From Thermogutta terrifontis (GTDB lineage Bacteria > Planctomycetota > Planctomycetia > Pirellulales > Thermoguttaceae), in the NCBI RefSeq assembly GCF_002277955.1, contig NZ_CP018477.1, positions 3,183,206 to 3,247,205 on the forward strand: 64,000 bases of DNA, given 5' to 3'. The notes beneath the pieces were generated by a model. It saw nothing but the letters and a program-made list of their open reading frames with translations, made no database searches and had not been told where the DNA came from. Every line of letters starts with the position of its first letter. Positions within the stretch are counted from its first letter, which is position 1. Shown piece after piece: positions 9,266-17,761 of the stretch. The position numbers and the translations under genes are program-made.

Positions 9266-10066
9266 GGTTGGACCTCTCTCTTCCTCAAAACCAGTTCCCA
9301 CACACCGACTGAGATTGAGTGAACCTTCTTCCTGCCATGAACCCGTCCCGGAACGGCAGCCCCTAGTTGAACAACCTGTGGTCCAAGGGTTGCGTCCTTC
9401 GTCGCGTCAAATTCAAGCAAGTCGCCTCAATTGAGGATCTCTTTCTGGCTCCGGATCGCACCACGGGCCTCAGAAATGCAATTGTCTTTCGGTACGTACT
9501 AAAACCCCCGACTGGTTCTCCCGCCCGCGGTTTGGTCACACTGCGATTTCTGGAGCCAGCCGCTTCTCCCCGGCGATGTTTCGCCACGTCCGTACTTGGT
9601 TAAATTGGACAAAAACCAGCAAGATAGGGAAAAGCAGCCTTTTTCGGGCGACTCGAGAGTCTCGCGCCTCGCGGACGCGGATGCGAAAACAGGCGGATGT
9701 AAAAACAGAAAGTCTAACGGAGGGGCGAGGCTCTTGTCAACAATAGCACATAGAGAACCCGCGACAAATAGCGGCTCCAGGATCACAGGACCAGGGAGCG
9801 CCACAGCGTCCTGCCCCCTAACATGGTGTTTCCAGGGTGCCACAAATGTAGGGCCGCACATGGCACTGTCGCCGGGATATTCATAGGATTGTCTCACACG
9901 CAAGGACCGCGCTGGGGAACTTTTCCCCCGCGTTGCGGCCTCAAATATCTGGGGCGAAGCCGCAACCACGTGGTTTATAGTTGCTTTTCTGAGAATTTGG
10001 ATTAGGCTGAAGAAAGAGAATCGGCTGATGTGTCCGCCCGTTGCGGCGTTTTCGAGGAGGTTAGTC
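9266..10066. other. Intergenic stretch between divergent genes
   Basis: About 800 bases between the pyrophosphatase start (minus) and the Gly-rich protein start (plus), so both promoters should lie here. Overlapping frames are short and unconvincing. Some small inverted repeats occur, but I saw no repeat, RNA gene or strong promoter match. Confidence 0.5.
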
Positions 10067-10924
10067 ATGGCTCGTTTTTGGCGTTATGCGGCGCTTGTAG
10101 GGGCGTTCTTGCTGGGCTTATCCGCCACCTGGCTTTTGGGGGCTGACCCCGTGGCAAGGCAAAAAGATGCATCCGACCAGGCGAAAGCCGCGCCGGCGGT
10201 GGATCTGTTTGCCGCCATGGAACAAAAACTGGTGGATGTGAAAGTCATCGCCAAGGATTCCACCGAATGCAATATCGTGATACGCAACAAGAGCGACAAG
10301 CCCCTTAGTATTCGCATGCCTGAAACGTTTGCCGGTGTGCCCGTTCTTCCCCAATTCGCTGGCGGGTTGGGTGGAGACGTTTACGGCGGCAGGGGCGGTC
10401 GCGGTGGATACGGCGGCGGTTATGGCGGTGGTTACGGTGGCGGAGCTCAGGGCTTCGGCGGTGGGTTCGGCGGATATGGCGGCTACGGCGGTGGTTATGG
10501 TGGGTACGGCGGTGGTTTTCTAAGCGTGCCCCCCGAGAAGGTCGTGCAGGTGAAGGCCCCCATCGTTTGTCTGGACCACGGGAAACCCGACCCCAATCCC
10601 CGCATCCCCTACGAGCTCAAGCCGATCGAGTCCTACGCCAAGACCCCTGAGGTCAACGTCGTCTTGAAAATGCTGGCGGAAGGGAAAATCAATCAGCGGG
10701 TGGCACAAATTGCGGCCTGGCACTTCCAGAACGGGAAGAGCTTTGACGAACTCGCGCGGATGGAAATTCGCACGGCCATCGGCATGCGGCGTCCCTACTT
10801 CTCGCCGGCAGAACTTCAAGCCGCGCTCCAGGTGGTGGCCGAGGCCAACCGCATCGTTATGAACAGCCAGCGACAAACGCCGGGCTCTGTTTCGCCGGGC
10901 GAACTTGAAGCCAGCCGGCAATAG
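10067..10924 (+). CDS. Exported Gly/Tyr-rich protein of unknown function
   Basis: 285 residues from the ATG at 10067, chosen because AGGAGG (10055-10060) lies 6 bases upstream. The longer frame from 10028 has no such site. Residues 1-25 are a signal peptide or membrane anchor. A short conserved-looking region (about 45-95) follows, then a low-complexity segment of GG, GGY and GGF repeats (about 106-160). The C-terminal domain of about 125 residues looks folded and charged (SYAKTPEVNVVLKML, KINQRVAQIAAWHFQNGKS). I do not recognise a family. Gly/Tyr-rich tracts suggest a flexible or surface-associated protein, but that is inference. A clean intrinsic terminator follows at 10996-11025. Confidence 0.72.
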   Translation: MARFWRYAALVGAFLLGLSATWLLGADPVARQKDASDQAKAAPAVDLFAAMEQKLVDVKVIAKDSTECNIVIRNKSDKPLSIRMPETFAGVPVLPQFAGGLGGDVYGGRGGRGGYGGGYGGGYGGGAQGFGGGFGGYGGYGGGYGGYGGGFLSVPPEKVVQVKAPIVCLDHGKPDPNPRIPYELKPIESYAKTPEVNVVLKMLAEGKINQRVAQIAAWHFQNGKSFDELARMEIRTAIGMRRPYFSPAELQAALQVVAEANRIVMNSQRQTPGSVSPGELEASRQ

Positions 10925-10995
10925 CCGGGGACAACGAGCCATCGTTCGCGGTGCGACAAACGCCGGGCAGCAAAGTTCAGTTGAATGATTTCAGT

Positions 10996-11025
10996 CCGGA
11001 GGCCAAATCAGGCCTCCGGTCTTTT
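10996..11025 (+). terminator. Intrinsic terminator after the Gly-rich gene
   Basis: A perfect 9-bp GC-rich stem (CCGGAGGCC/GGCCTCCGG) with loop AAATCA is followed by TCTTTT, about 70 bases after the stop at 10924. It separates this gene from the convergent gene ending at 11097. Confidence 0.8.
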
Positions 11026-11096
11026 GCGCACACTTAAATGGCCACCGCTGCTGCCAAGCTACCAGCGCAATCCTTGCGATCGCTCCAACGATTACG

Positions 11097-13268
11097 TCAA
11101 CGGTCCTGCTTTGTTACAATCCACCGGTATTCTCCCGGGCCGGGCAAATCGACTTCCAGGCCACTCCACGCCTTTTGGGCGGAAATCACCAGCCGGTCCT
11201 TTCGCATCAAATCTTCCACAACCAACGATTCGCTTTCATCCACAGTAAACCACTCCGGGAACTGGTTGATCCGAGGATAATCGACGGGCAGATGGAAGAA
11301 ATGTTTGTGTCTGGGCCGATCAAAGAGCAACCGTCCCGTCCAGGGGCGATCGACGGTCAGGCTGACATGCAGTTGCCCTTTTTGAAAAACGGCGCCCAAC
11401 CGAATATCCTCCCGCCACGGTTCCGCCCGCAGACCCTGCGTTTTCCAGAAAGCATACATGAGGGCGGTTCGCGCTACATTGCCATCGCCGTGCCACCCTT
11501 CGATAATTCCGTCGGGCCGCTGGGGTTTCCACATGTCATGGATTTTTCGATCAATCCACTCCGCCGCTGACGGGATAGGCTCTCGATTGTAGAGGTTGAT
11601 CGCACCTTCAAGAGAGTCGGCATATTCGTCAGCGGAACCCCAGTGATAATCCCCGACATCGTCTCGCAGATGGCTCAAAACGCGACGGACAGCCTCCCGA
11701 TATTGAGGCGTTTTATCAATCAGATAGACGCTGTAAATTCCGTTGTAATTGTACCCCCAGGTGTCACAAATCCCGGAATCGTGCGTCCCCACCTGCGGTT
11801 GGATGACGTTGTACATCATACCGCGGGCGTCACATCCCACTTCAAGAATTCGGTCGCACATTTCATGAATCGGGGCCCGGTACGCGTCGGCCTTCTCGGG
11901 ATGCGCAAAACTAACGGCCACGTAGAGCTCGCACAACCCAGAAACAATCTCGCACCCATGATCGCGAAGTCGCAAATCACGGAAATGCCGCGTGGGGTGA
12001 TTCGATCCCAGCAGATAGTAATCCCCTAATCGTTCGGCCCATTCTAAATACCTTTTTTCTCCCGTGAGCCAGTAAAGACGCGAAAGCACCTGTAATTGCT
12101 CGCCGTTCACCTCCACGTTGTCAGACGGGATCGGCCCAAAGGGTGTTGATAACGGCGCATGCTTCCAAATGGCGTTTTCAATGGCGATCAACCTCTCCAA
12201 CCACGGAGAAGGCCCCAGATACTCTGTGAGGGGGAGTAAGCCATCTTTCACATATTCCGAACCACCAAAGATGAGCGCCGCCAAATTGGGCTCAGATCGC
12301 ACAAACCCCTGCTTTGAAAAAGACCAGGCATCGGGAATCGCGTCCAGGCGACTCGTCAAACGGGTTTCTGTTCGCAGCATCTCGAGCATGCGGCCTTCGA
12401 ACAGAGGTTTATCCGTGACAAACGCCGTCAGCACAAGAAACGGATAATTGTCCGCGGCTGCATCCTCGGGATTCCAAATATCGCGGGAGGCGATCAGATT
12501 ACGTGGTATGAGTCCCGTCTTGGGGTCAGCCTGGGCCAGCCAGCCTTCCATATACTTTCGGCACCGGAAAAACATTTCGTGGGCCTGTCGGCCATGACGA
12601 GCGGCCAGGCGAAAGGTCCGTTCGGGGTTGTCCGCAGCCAAATCTTCCGCTGGATTCACGGATTCCTGCCACAGGCGGGCAAATTCCGGGTAGGTCGCTG
12701 CGAAACCACCATCGACAGGCCCCGGAGGCGCGGCAGGAATCAGCGAAACCTTCATTGCCACGGAACTGCCATTCACGACTCCCTTTGCGTCACCGGCCAC
12801 GACGGCGATTCGCGAGAAAAAGCCCTGTCGCGCACCGGTCCCCAAAAATCGCACTGTCACGGGAGGGCGCAGTTCTTTCGGAACGGGAAGATCCAGGGGA
12901 CGAAATCCATCGTAACCGCCGTACTCCACCGGCTGGTCTTTCACTGCCCCCTGTTTGTCCTGCCATCGCACAAGAAAGGTCCTGCGATCGTTTTTCGCGC
13001 CGGCCGTGAGCCGAATGAGAACGTCTTGCCGCAATCTGTCAGGAGCGGTGATCGTCACCTCAATTTGATGGCGTCCTAGCCAGACATACCGAACGCCCGC
13101 GTAAACCTGCGTGGCATCTTCATCCTGAAGTGCCTGCTCGGCGATGAGTTTTTGTTCTCCTTCCCCCGGCGTTACCTGCTCGGCGGTCACGGTGTGCGCC
13201 GCAAAACAGAGGACAAAAAACGCCACGGGAACACAGCGGAAGGGCAATTTGGAGCGGACTTTTATCAC
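11097..13268 (-). CDS. Large secreted protein, possibly of the (alpha/alpha)6 glycosidase type
   Basis: About 723 residues from a GTG at 13268, which has AGGGAAG just upstream and directly precedes a signal peptide (IKVRSKLPF...FFVLCFAAHTVTA). An ATG at 13364 would add 32 residues before the signal and has no Shine-Dalgarno. After a beta-rich N-terminal part (about 60-200), the main body is helical, with repeated Trp/Tyr/Asp-rich motifs such as DSGICDTWGYNYNGIYSVY and GWHGDGNVARTALMYAFW. This texture is typical of alpha-toroid glycoside hydrolases and lyases. No family signature is certain, so the activity is left open. It is divergently arranged with the 1339-residue secreted protein, which has a similar look. 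Confidence 0.65.
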   Translation of the reverse strand: MIKVRSKLPFRCVPVAFFVLCFAAHTVTAEQVTPGEGEQKLIAEQALQDEDATQVYAGVRYVWLGRHQIEVTITAPDRLRQDVLIRLTAGAKNDRRTFLVRWQDKQGAVKDQPVEYGGYDGFRPLDLPVPKELRPPVTVRFLGTGARQGFFSRIAVVAGDAKGVVNGSSVAMKVSLIPAAPPGPVDGGFAATYPEFARLWQESVNPAEDLAADNPERTFRLAARHGRQAHEMFFRCRKYMEGWLAQADPKTGLIPRNLIASRDIWNPEDAAADNYPFLVLTAFVTDKPLFEGRMLEMLRTETRLTSRLDAIPDAWSFSKQGFVRSEPNLAALIFGGSEYVKDGLLPLTEYLGPSPWLERLIAIENAIWKHAPLSTPFGPIPSDNVEVNGEQLQVLSRLYWLTGEKRYLEWAERLGDYYLLGSNHPTRHFRDLRLRDHGCEIVSGLCELYVAVSFAHPEKADAYRAPIHEMCDRILEVGCDARGMMYNVIQPQVGTHDSGICDTWGYNYNGIYSVYLIDKTPQYREAVRRVLSHLRDDVGDYHWGSADEYADSLEGAINLYNREPIPSAAEWIDRKIHDMWKPQRPDGIIEGWHGDGNVARTALMYAFWKTQGLRAEPWREDIRLGAVFQKGQLHVSLTVDRPWTGRLLFDRPRHKHFFHLPVDYPRINQFPEWFTVDESESLVVEDLMRKDRLVISAQKAWSGLEVDLPGPGEYRWIVTKQDR

Positions 13269-13538
13269 GGGAACTTCCCTCTTTTGAGTATGGTGACCAC
13301 TGACAGATGGCTCCGGCAATCCTTCGGATTCCGGCCACGACTTGCGCAGTTTTACAGACCGCATGTTTTACATCAAAAGGACGCATTTAATTGCCTGGGC
13401 AGCTAGTGAAAGCGCTTTTTGTGCTATTGCGCGGTCCGGAAAAAGCTCTAGGTCGGCGTCCCGAGGACTGTTATAATTCACACGGCGCGGAAGGCAACGG
13501 GGAACCCCGCCGATCATCGGAGGTTTCGTGAGGACGTC

Positions 13539-16500
13539 ATGTTCGGACAGGGAGGTCCGAAACTACCGATCTTGTTCTTGCCGCTGGTGCGACGGACGGC
13601 CGCGCCGAGGTCTTTTTTGTGCTGCATTGCCACTCTGGGTCTTGGGGTGGGGATCCTCGTCTGTGCATCTTCTTCGGCGTTTGGCGAAACATTGGGACTG
13701 CGGATATCCTGGGGCGGTGGAGCGCCGCGCCGCTGGAGCGGCACAATCACGGTTTCCGAGGGGCAGATCGTTTCCAGGACCTTGCTTGGCACCGAAGTTG
13801 ATGAGCCCGGCGCGCTCTTTCGAGAAGAAAATACCCTCGTCATCGCCCCCAGCCGTCCGCGGATTTATCAGGGGGTCGATGTGGTCGTCGATTCCCCCAT
13901 CCAGGCCAACCTGCAGGTGGAACTGGCCGGTTCCGAACAGGCGCCGCAGCACTGGACGATTCCACTGAAAAATGTGCTCCGGAACCCTTATGAAACGCCG
14001 GTGGACGACCAGGGGAACCGGCTGTTTGTTGAGCGATCTCCCGGCGATGTCCTGACCCTCGAATCGGACCGACCGCACCTCATCTTTGAACCGGGGGAAA
14101 CCTGGTCGTTCCGGGTCCGATTCCGCGGAAGCCCTTTCAATCCGGGAGAGCAGGTCACTTTGGAGGTCCGGGTTCAAAATGCCCGGGAACAGCAAACCCG
14201 CTGGAACCTTCTTGATCCCTTCAACTTGGGACGCAGTAACGCGCCCGGTCTTCCATCCGCCCGGTATGAGACCACGGCCGGTTCCAATGTGGCTGTGCCG
14301 GTTGAACTCGTGCTCCCGGAGGCAGAAGGGGTCTATGATGTTGTTTTGACCGCTGTCGGCAACACAGGGCTGCGCTTGGGGGACTCGGTCGTGCGTCCGC
14401 TGGGTTGGGGCGGCACCACGGTGCAGCGGCGAGTCCAGGTGGTTGTGCTCGCCAAGAAAAACGTCCCCAGTCTGGCCGAAGCTCGCTCGGAATTGCGGCT
14501 TTTGGGAGAGGCCGTGGACGCGGGAAATCCCACATTTTGGGAACGCCTGGGTCGCATGACACCGGCCCTCCCGCGATTGCACCTTCTATCCCGTGATGGA
14601 CTGCTGGGCCGAGGCTGGCGTCGCCTGAGAGAAGGTCAGCAAGAACCGTACACGGAACTTCGACCCAGCGACTCGGGGGACGAGCCAAGCTGGGCCATCT
14701 ATTCGCTGCCCGTTATGGAACCCGGCACACCCCATCTGCTGGAGATCGAGTGGCCTGCCGATCGAAAGCAGACGCTTCTTGTCTCGCTGATTGAACCAAA
14801 TGCCATGGGGGCGATCTCCCCGCCACTTATGGACAGAGGAGTCACAAGCTCGGGTGAAGTGAGCCGCTGGGGGGAAAAGCTAGGCTGGCAGGTATACCGG
14901 ACGGTATTCTGGCCAAAAACCCGGCAACCATTCCTGATGGTCGCTAATCCGGGAAACGAGCCGGCGATTTACGGGAAAATACGGGTTTATGGAGGATGGC
15001 GTCACCTACCGGAGGAATTCCCGCCGGCAGCATTCCCCACCGAGCGAATTCTGGCAGCGTATTTCCATCGACCGTTTTTGACAGCAGCGTTTGAGGCAAG
15101 CGACGCGCCGGGGCCGTTTCGAGAACGGGGCGTCGAAGACTGGGTCACATTCTTCGACGCCACCGTCCGGCTTTCCGAATATCTTCGCTTTGCGGGCTAC
15201 AATGCAGTGGTGCTTACCGTGGCGGCTGATGGGTCCACGTTGTTTCCCAGCCCACGATGGCAACCTACTCCCCGCTACGACAACGGTTGTTTTCATCCCG
15301 ACGGTGCGGATCCGGTCCGAAAGGACGTTGTGGAGCTCGTGTTACGCGTCGCAGACCGTGATGGATTCATGGTCATCCCGGCCATGGACTTTTCGACTCC
15401 CCTGCCGGATCTGGAGGCCACGATTCACCGGCGTGGCAACCAGGGCCGAAACCTTCGCTGGGTGGGTCCCGACGGTCGAACGCTCGACGAAACAACACAA
15501 CCCTACCGGGGAATGCTTCCCTACTACAACATCCTTCACCGCGAGGTTCAGGAAACCATTCTGAATTTGATCCACGAGTTTGCCGATCGGTACGGGCAAC
15601 ATCCTTCCTTTGCCGGGCTGGGACTTCAAGTTTCAGCCTACGGATACATGCAACTTCCCGGTCCGCAATGGGGAATGGACGATGAAACGGTGGCCCGATT
15701 TTGCGAAGAGACTGGCATCACCATCGAGGCAACTGGGGAGGATCGATTCCAGAAGCGGGCCGAACTTCTTCTGGGACAGTATTTCCGGCAGTGGGTTCGC
15801 TGGCGGGCGCAGCGGCTGCAGAGCTTTTATACGCGGGTCAACCAGGAATTGACGGCGGTCCGCCCGGATGCCCGACTGTATTTGCTCGCCCCCACGCTTT
15901 TCGTGGGTGAAAGGTGGGAGAATCGTCTTCGGCCGACGCTCATGCAGCGGCAGGACCCGCTGGCCGTCTTTCAAGAAGTGGGTCTTGATCCGAGCGTCCT
16001 GGCCAGCGACCCGAGCATCACATTTCTCCGCGTATTCCGATTGGTGGAGCACGCCCCACTGGGGGTACGAGCGGCCGAATACGAGGTCGATCAACTGTTT
16101 CGGTCGTGGCAGGGGCTGACTTCACTGGCCACCGGGGGTGTCCTTTTCTACCAGGCCCCGCGTGAGATTCGTATCCCCAGTTTCGATGCAGCCGCCCCCT
16201 ATTCCCCAGCTTTCACAGCCATCATGCATCAGCCCATTCCGTGGGGATACGAAAGTCTGCGACGCTATGCGCAAGCCCTGGCCGAGGGCGACCCCAGCTT
16301 CATTGCAGACGGCGGCTGGCGCGTTTCGATGGGTGATGAAGAGGCCCTTCGGGTCTGGCGGGCCACCTACCGGAGGCTCCCGGCCGCCGCTTTCCACGAC
16401 GTGTCTTTCCCTGGAAACAGCAAATCCATTCAGCCACTCATCGTCCGCTCTGCCGTTCGCGGACAGGAAACCTATCTTTACATGCTCAATCAGGCCGGTT

Positions 16501-17558
16501 TTTCGATCAGGGCGACGCTACACTTTCGAACTCCGGCCAACACGCGGGTGGTGGAACTCAGCGGCATGCGTCCTCTTCCCACCATCAAAAAGGATACCGA
16601 CGACATGTGGCGTTGGGAGGCTGATCTCGGCCCGTACGATTTGCTGGCGGTAAAGTTCACGTCGCCCCAGGTGTCTTTCTCAAAGGCCATGGTGTATTTC
16701 AATCCCGCTATCATCGATCGGCTGAAAGACCAGATCACGGAGTTGAGCGAGCGGGCGGCCACTTTGAGCACGCCACCACTCTACGAAGGTCTGGCAAATC
16801 CCGACTTTGAGCAAAAACCGGAGAAGGAGGGGGAAATTCCCCACTGGAAGATACAGGCTGGCTCCGACGCCACGGTGCGTCTCGACGACCAGGAGAAAAA
16901 GCAGGGCACCTACTCTTTGCATGTCGCGAGCCGTGGGGCACCTGTCACGATGATCAGCGATCCATTCGAAGCACCATCGACAGGACGTCTCACGGTAGGA
17001 CTGTGGCTGAAAACACGGCCGGGAAATCCCCAGCCTCCATTGCGTGTCTTCCTGTTTGGAGAGCCAGCGCAGTTTCCGTTCGCCCGATACGCGGAAATCG
17101 GTGCTTCCGCGACCGGTCAGTCTGTTCCGACCGTGGGTGCAGAATGGACACCTGTCCTGGTTCAAGTGGCTGATTTGCCGCTGGGCAGAAAGGGTCCCCT
17201 CTACCTGAGACTCGATCTGGCCGGGCCAGGCGAGGTCTGGATCGACGATATTCAATTGTGCTCCCTGGCCTTCAGTAAGGCAGAACGGGTGGAGCTGTTC
17301 AAGCTCATCGCGCCCGCCCAGGCCAAGCTGGACAACGGAGAAATAGCGGACTGCCTCCGCATGCTGGAGAGCTACTGGCCACAGTATCTGATGGCGTTCG
17401 TCCCCCGCGCTGATCTTTCCGCTCAAATCAGCCGGGAAAACCAAGGTGCTCAGCCCACAGAAGCCGGATCAGTTCGCAATTCCGTCAAAACGCCCGACCG
17501 ATCTGCATCACTTCTCGATCGGATCCGGGGTGTTCTGCCGTCGAAATGGCGGTTTTGA
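13539..17558 (+). CDS. Very large secreted protein, glycosidase-like core with carbohydrate-binding-like tail
   Basis: 1339 residues. The ATG has GAGG a few bases upstream. The leader (about 10-48) ends in an ACASSSAFGE signal-peptidase-type site. N-terminal beta-rich domains (about 50-470) precede a central region that reads like a TIM-barrel glycosidase: ILAAYFHRPFL, RLSEYLRFAGYNAVVLTV, DRDGFMVIPAMDF, FADRYGQHPSFAGLGLQ. Near 1080-1230 is a jelly-roll-like module (GTYSLHVASRG, WTPVLVQVADLP, LAGPGEVWIDDIQL) like carbohydrate-binding modules on secreted hydrolases. I could not name a GH family or catalytic pair. It is probably involved in polysaccharide handling in the periplasm or outside the cell (inference). 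It points away from the gene at 11097-13268, with which it may share a control region. Confidence 0.7.
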   Translation: MFGQGGPKLPILFLPLVRRTAAPRSFLCCIATLGLGVGILVCASSSAFGETLGLRISWGGGAPRRWSGTITVSEGQIVSRTLLGTEVDEPGALFREENTLVIAPSRPRIYQGVDVVVDSPIQANLQVELAGSEQAPQHWTIPLKNVLRNPYETPVDDQGNRLFVERSPGDVLTLESDRPHLIFEPGETWSFRVRFRGSPFNPGEQVTLEVRVQNAREQQTRWNLLDPFNLGRSNAPGLPSARYETTAGSNVAVPVELVLPEAEGVYDVVLTAVGNTGLRLGDSVVRPLGWGGTTVQRRVQVVVLAKKNVPSLAEARSELRLLGEAVDAGNPTFWERLGRMTPALPRLHLLSRDGLLGRGWRRLREGQQEPYTELRPSDSGDEPSWAIYSLPVMEPGTPHLLEIEWPADRKQTLLVSLIEPNAMGAISPPLMDRGVTSSGEVSRWGEKLGWQVYRTVFWPKTRQPFLMVANPGNEPAIYGKIRVYGGWRHLPEEFPPAAFPTERILAAYFHRPFLTAAFEASDAPGPFRERGVEDWVTFFDATVRLSEYLRFAGYNAVVLTVAADGSTLFPSPRWQPTPRYDNGCFHPDGADPVRKDVVELVLRVADRDGFMVIPAMDFSTPLPDLEATIHRRGNQGRNLRWVGPDGRTLDETTQPYRGMLPYYNILHREVQETILNLIHEFADRYGQHPSFAGLGLQVSAYGYMQLPGPQWGMDDETVARFCEETGITIEATGEDRFQKRAELLLGQYFRQWVRWRAQRLQSFYTRVNQELTAVRPDARLYLLAPTLFVGERWENRLRPTLMQRQDPLAVFQEVGLDPSVLASDPSITFLRVFRLVEHAPLGVRAAEYEVDQLFRSWQGLTSLATGGVLFYQAPREIRIPSFDAAAPYSPAFTAIMHQPIPWGYESLRRYAQALAEGDPSFIADGGWRVSMGDEEALRVWRATYRRLPAAAFHDVSFPGNSKSIQPLIVRSAVRGQETYLYMLNQAGFSIRATLHFRTPANTRVVELSGMRPLPTIKKDTDDMWRWEADLGPYDLLAVKFTSPQVSFSKAMVYFNPAIIDRLKDQITELSERAATLSTPPLYEGLANPDFEQKPEKEGEIPHWKIQAGSDATVRLDDQEKKQGTYSLHVASRGAPVTMISDPFEAPSTGRLTVGLWLKTRPGNPQPPLRVFLFGEPAQFPFARYAEIGASATGQSVPTVGAEWTPVLVQVADLPLGRKGPLYLRLDLAGPGEVWIDDIQLCSLAFSKAERVELFKLIAPAQAKLDNGEIADCLRMLESYWPQYLMAFVPRADLSAQISRENQGAQPTEAGSVRNSVKTPDRSASLLDRIRGVLPSKWRF

Positions 17559-17761
17559 GAAAGGCGTTTCGGCAACAGGGGGAGAGTGTTTTTTCACGGC
17601 CTCACCGCCATCCCGTGTCTTGCGCGTTTTACCGCTTTGCCGCCCACGTCGCGAATCGCACTTGCCCCAGGTTGGTAAATTCTGTATTTGTTTGCCGCGG
17701 TGCCTAAAGGGTGGCCTTGGCGACCCTTCCACATTTCTCGAGATACTGTGATTCTCCGTTG

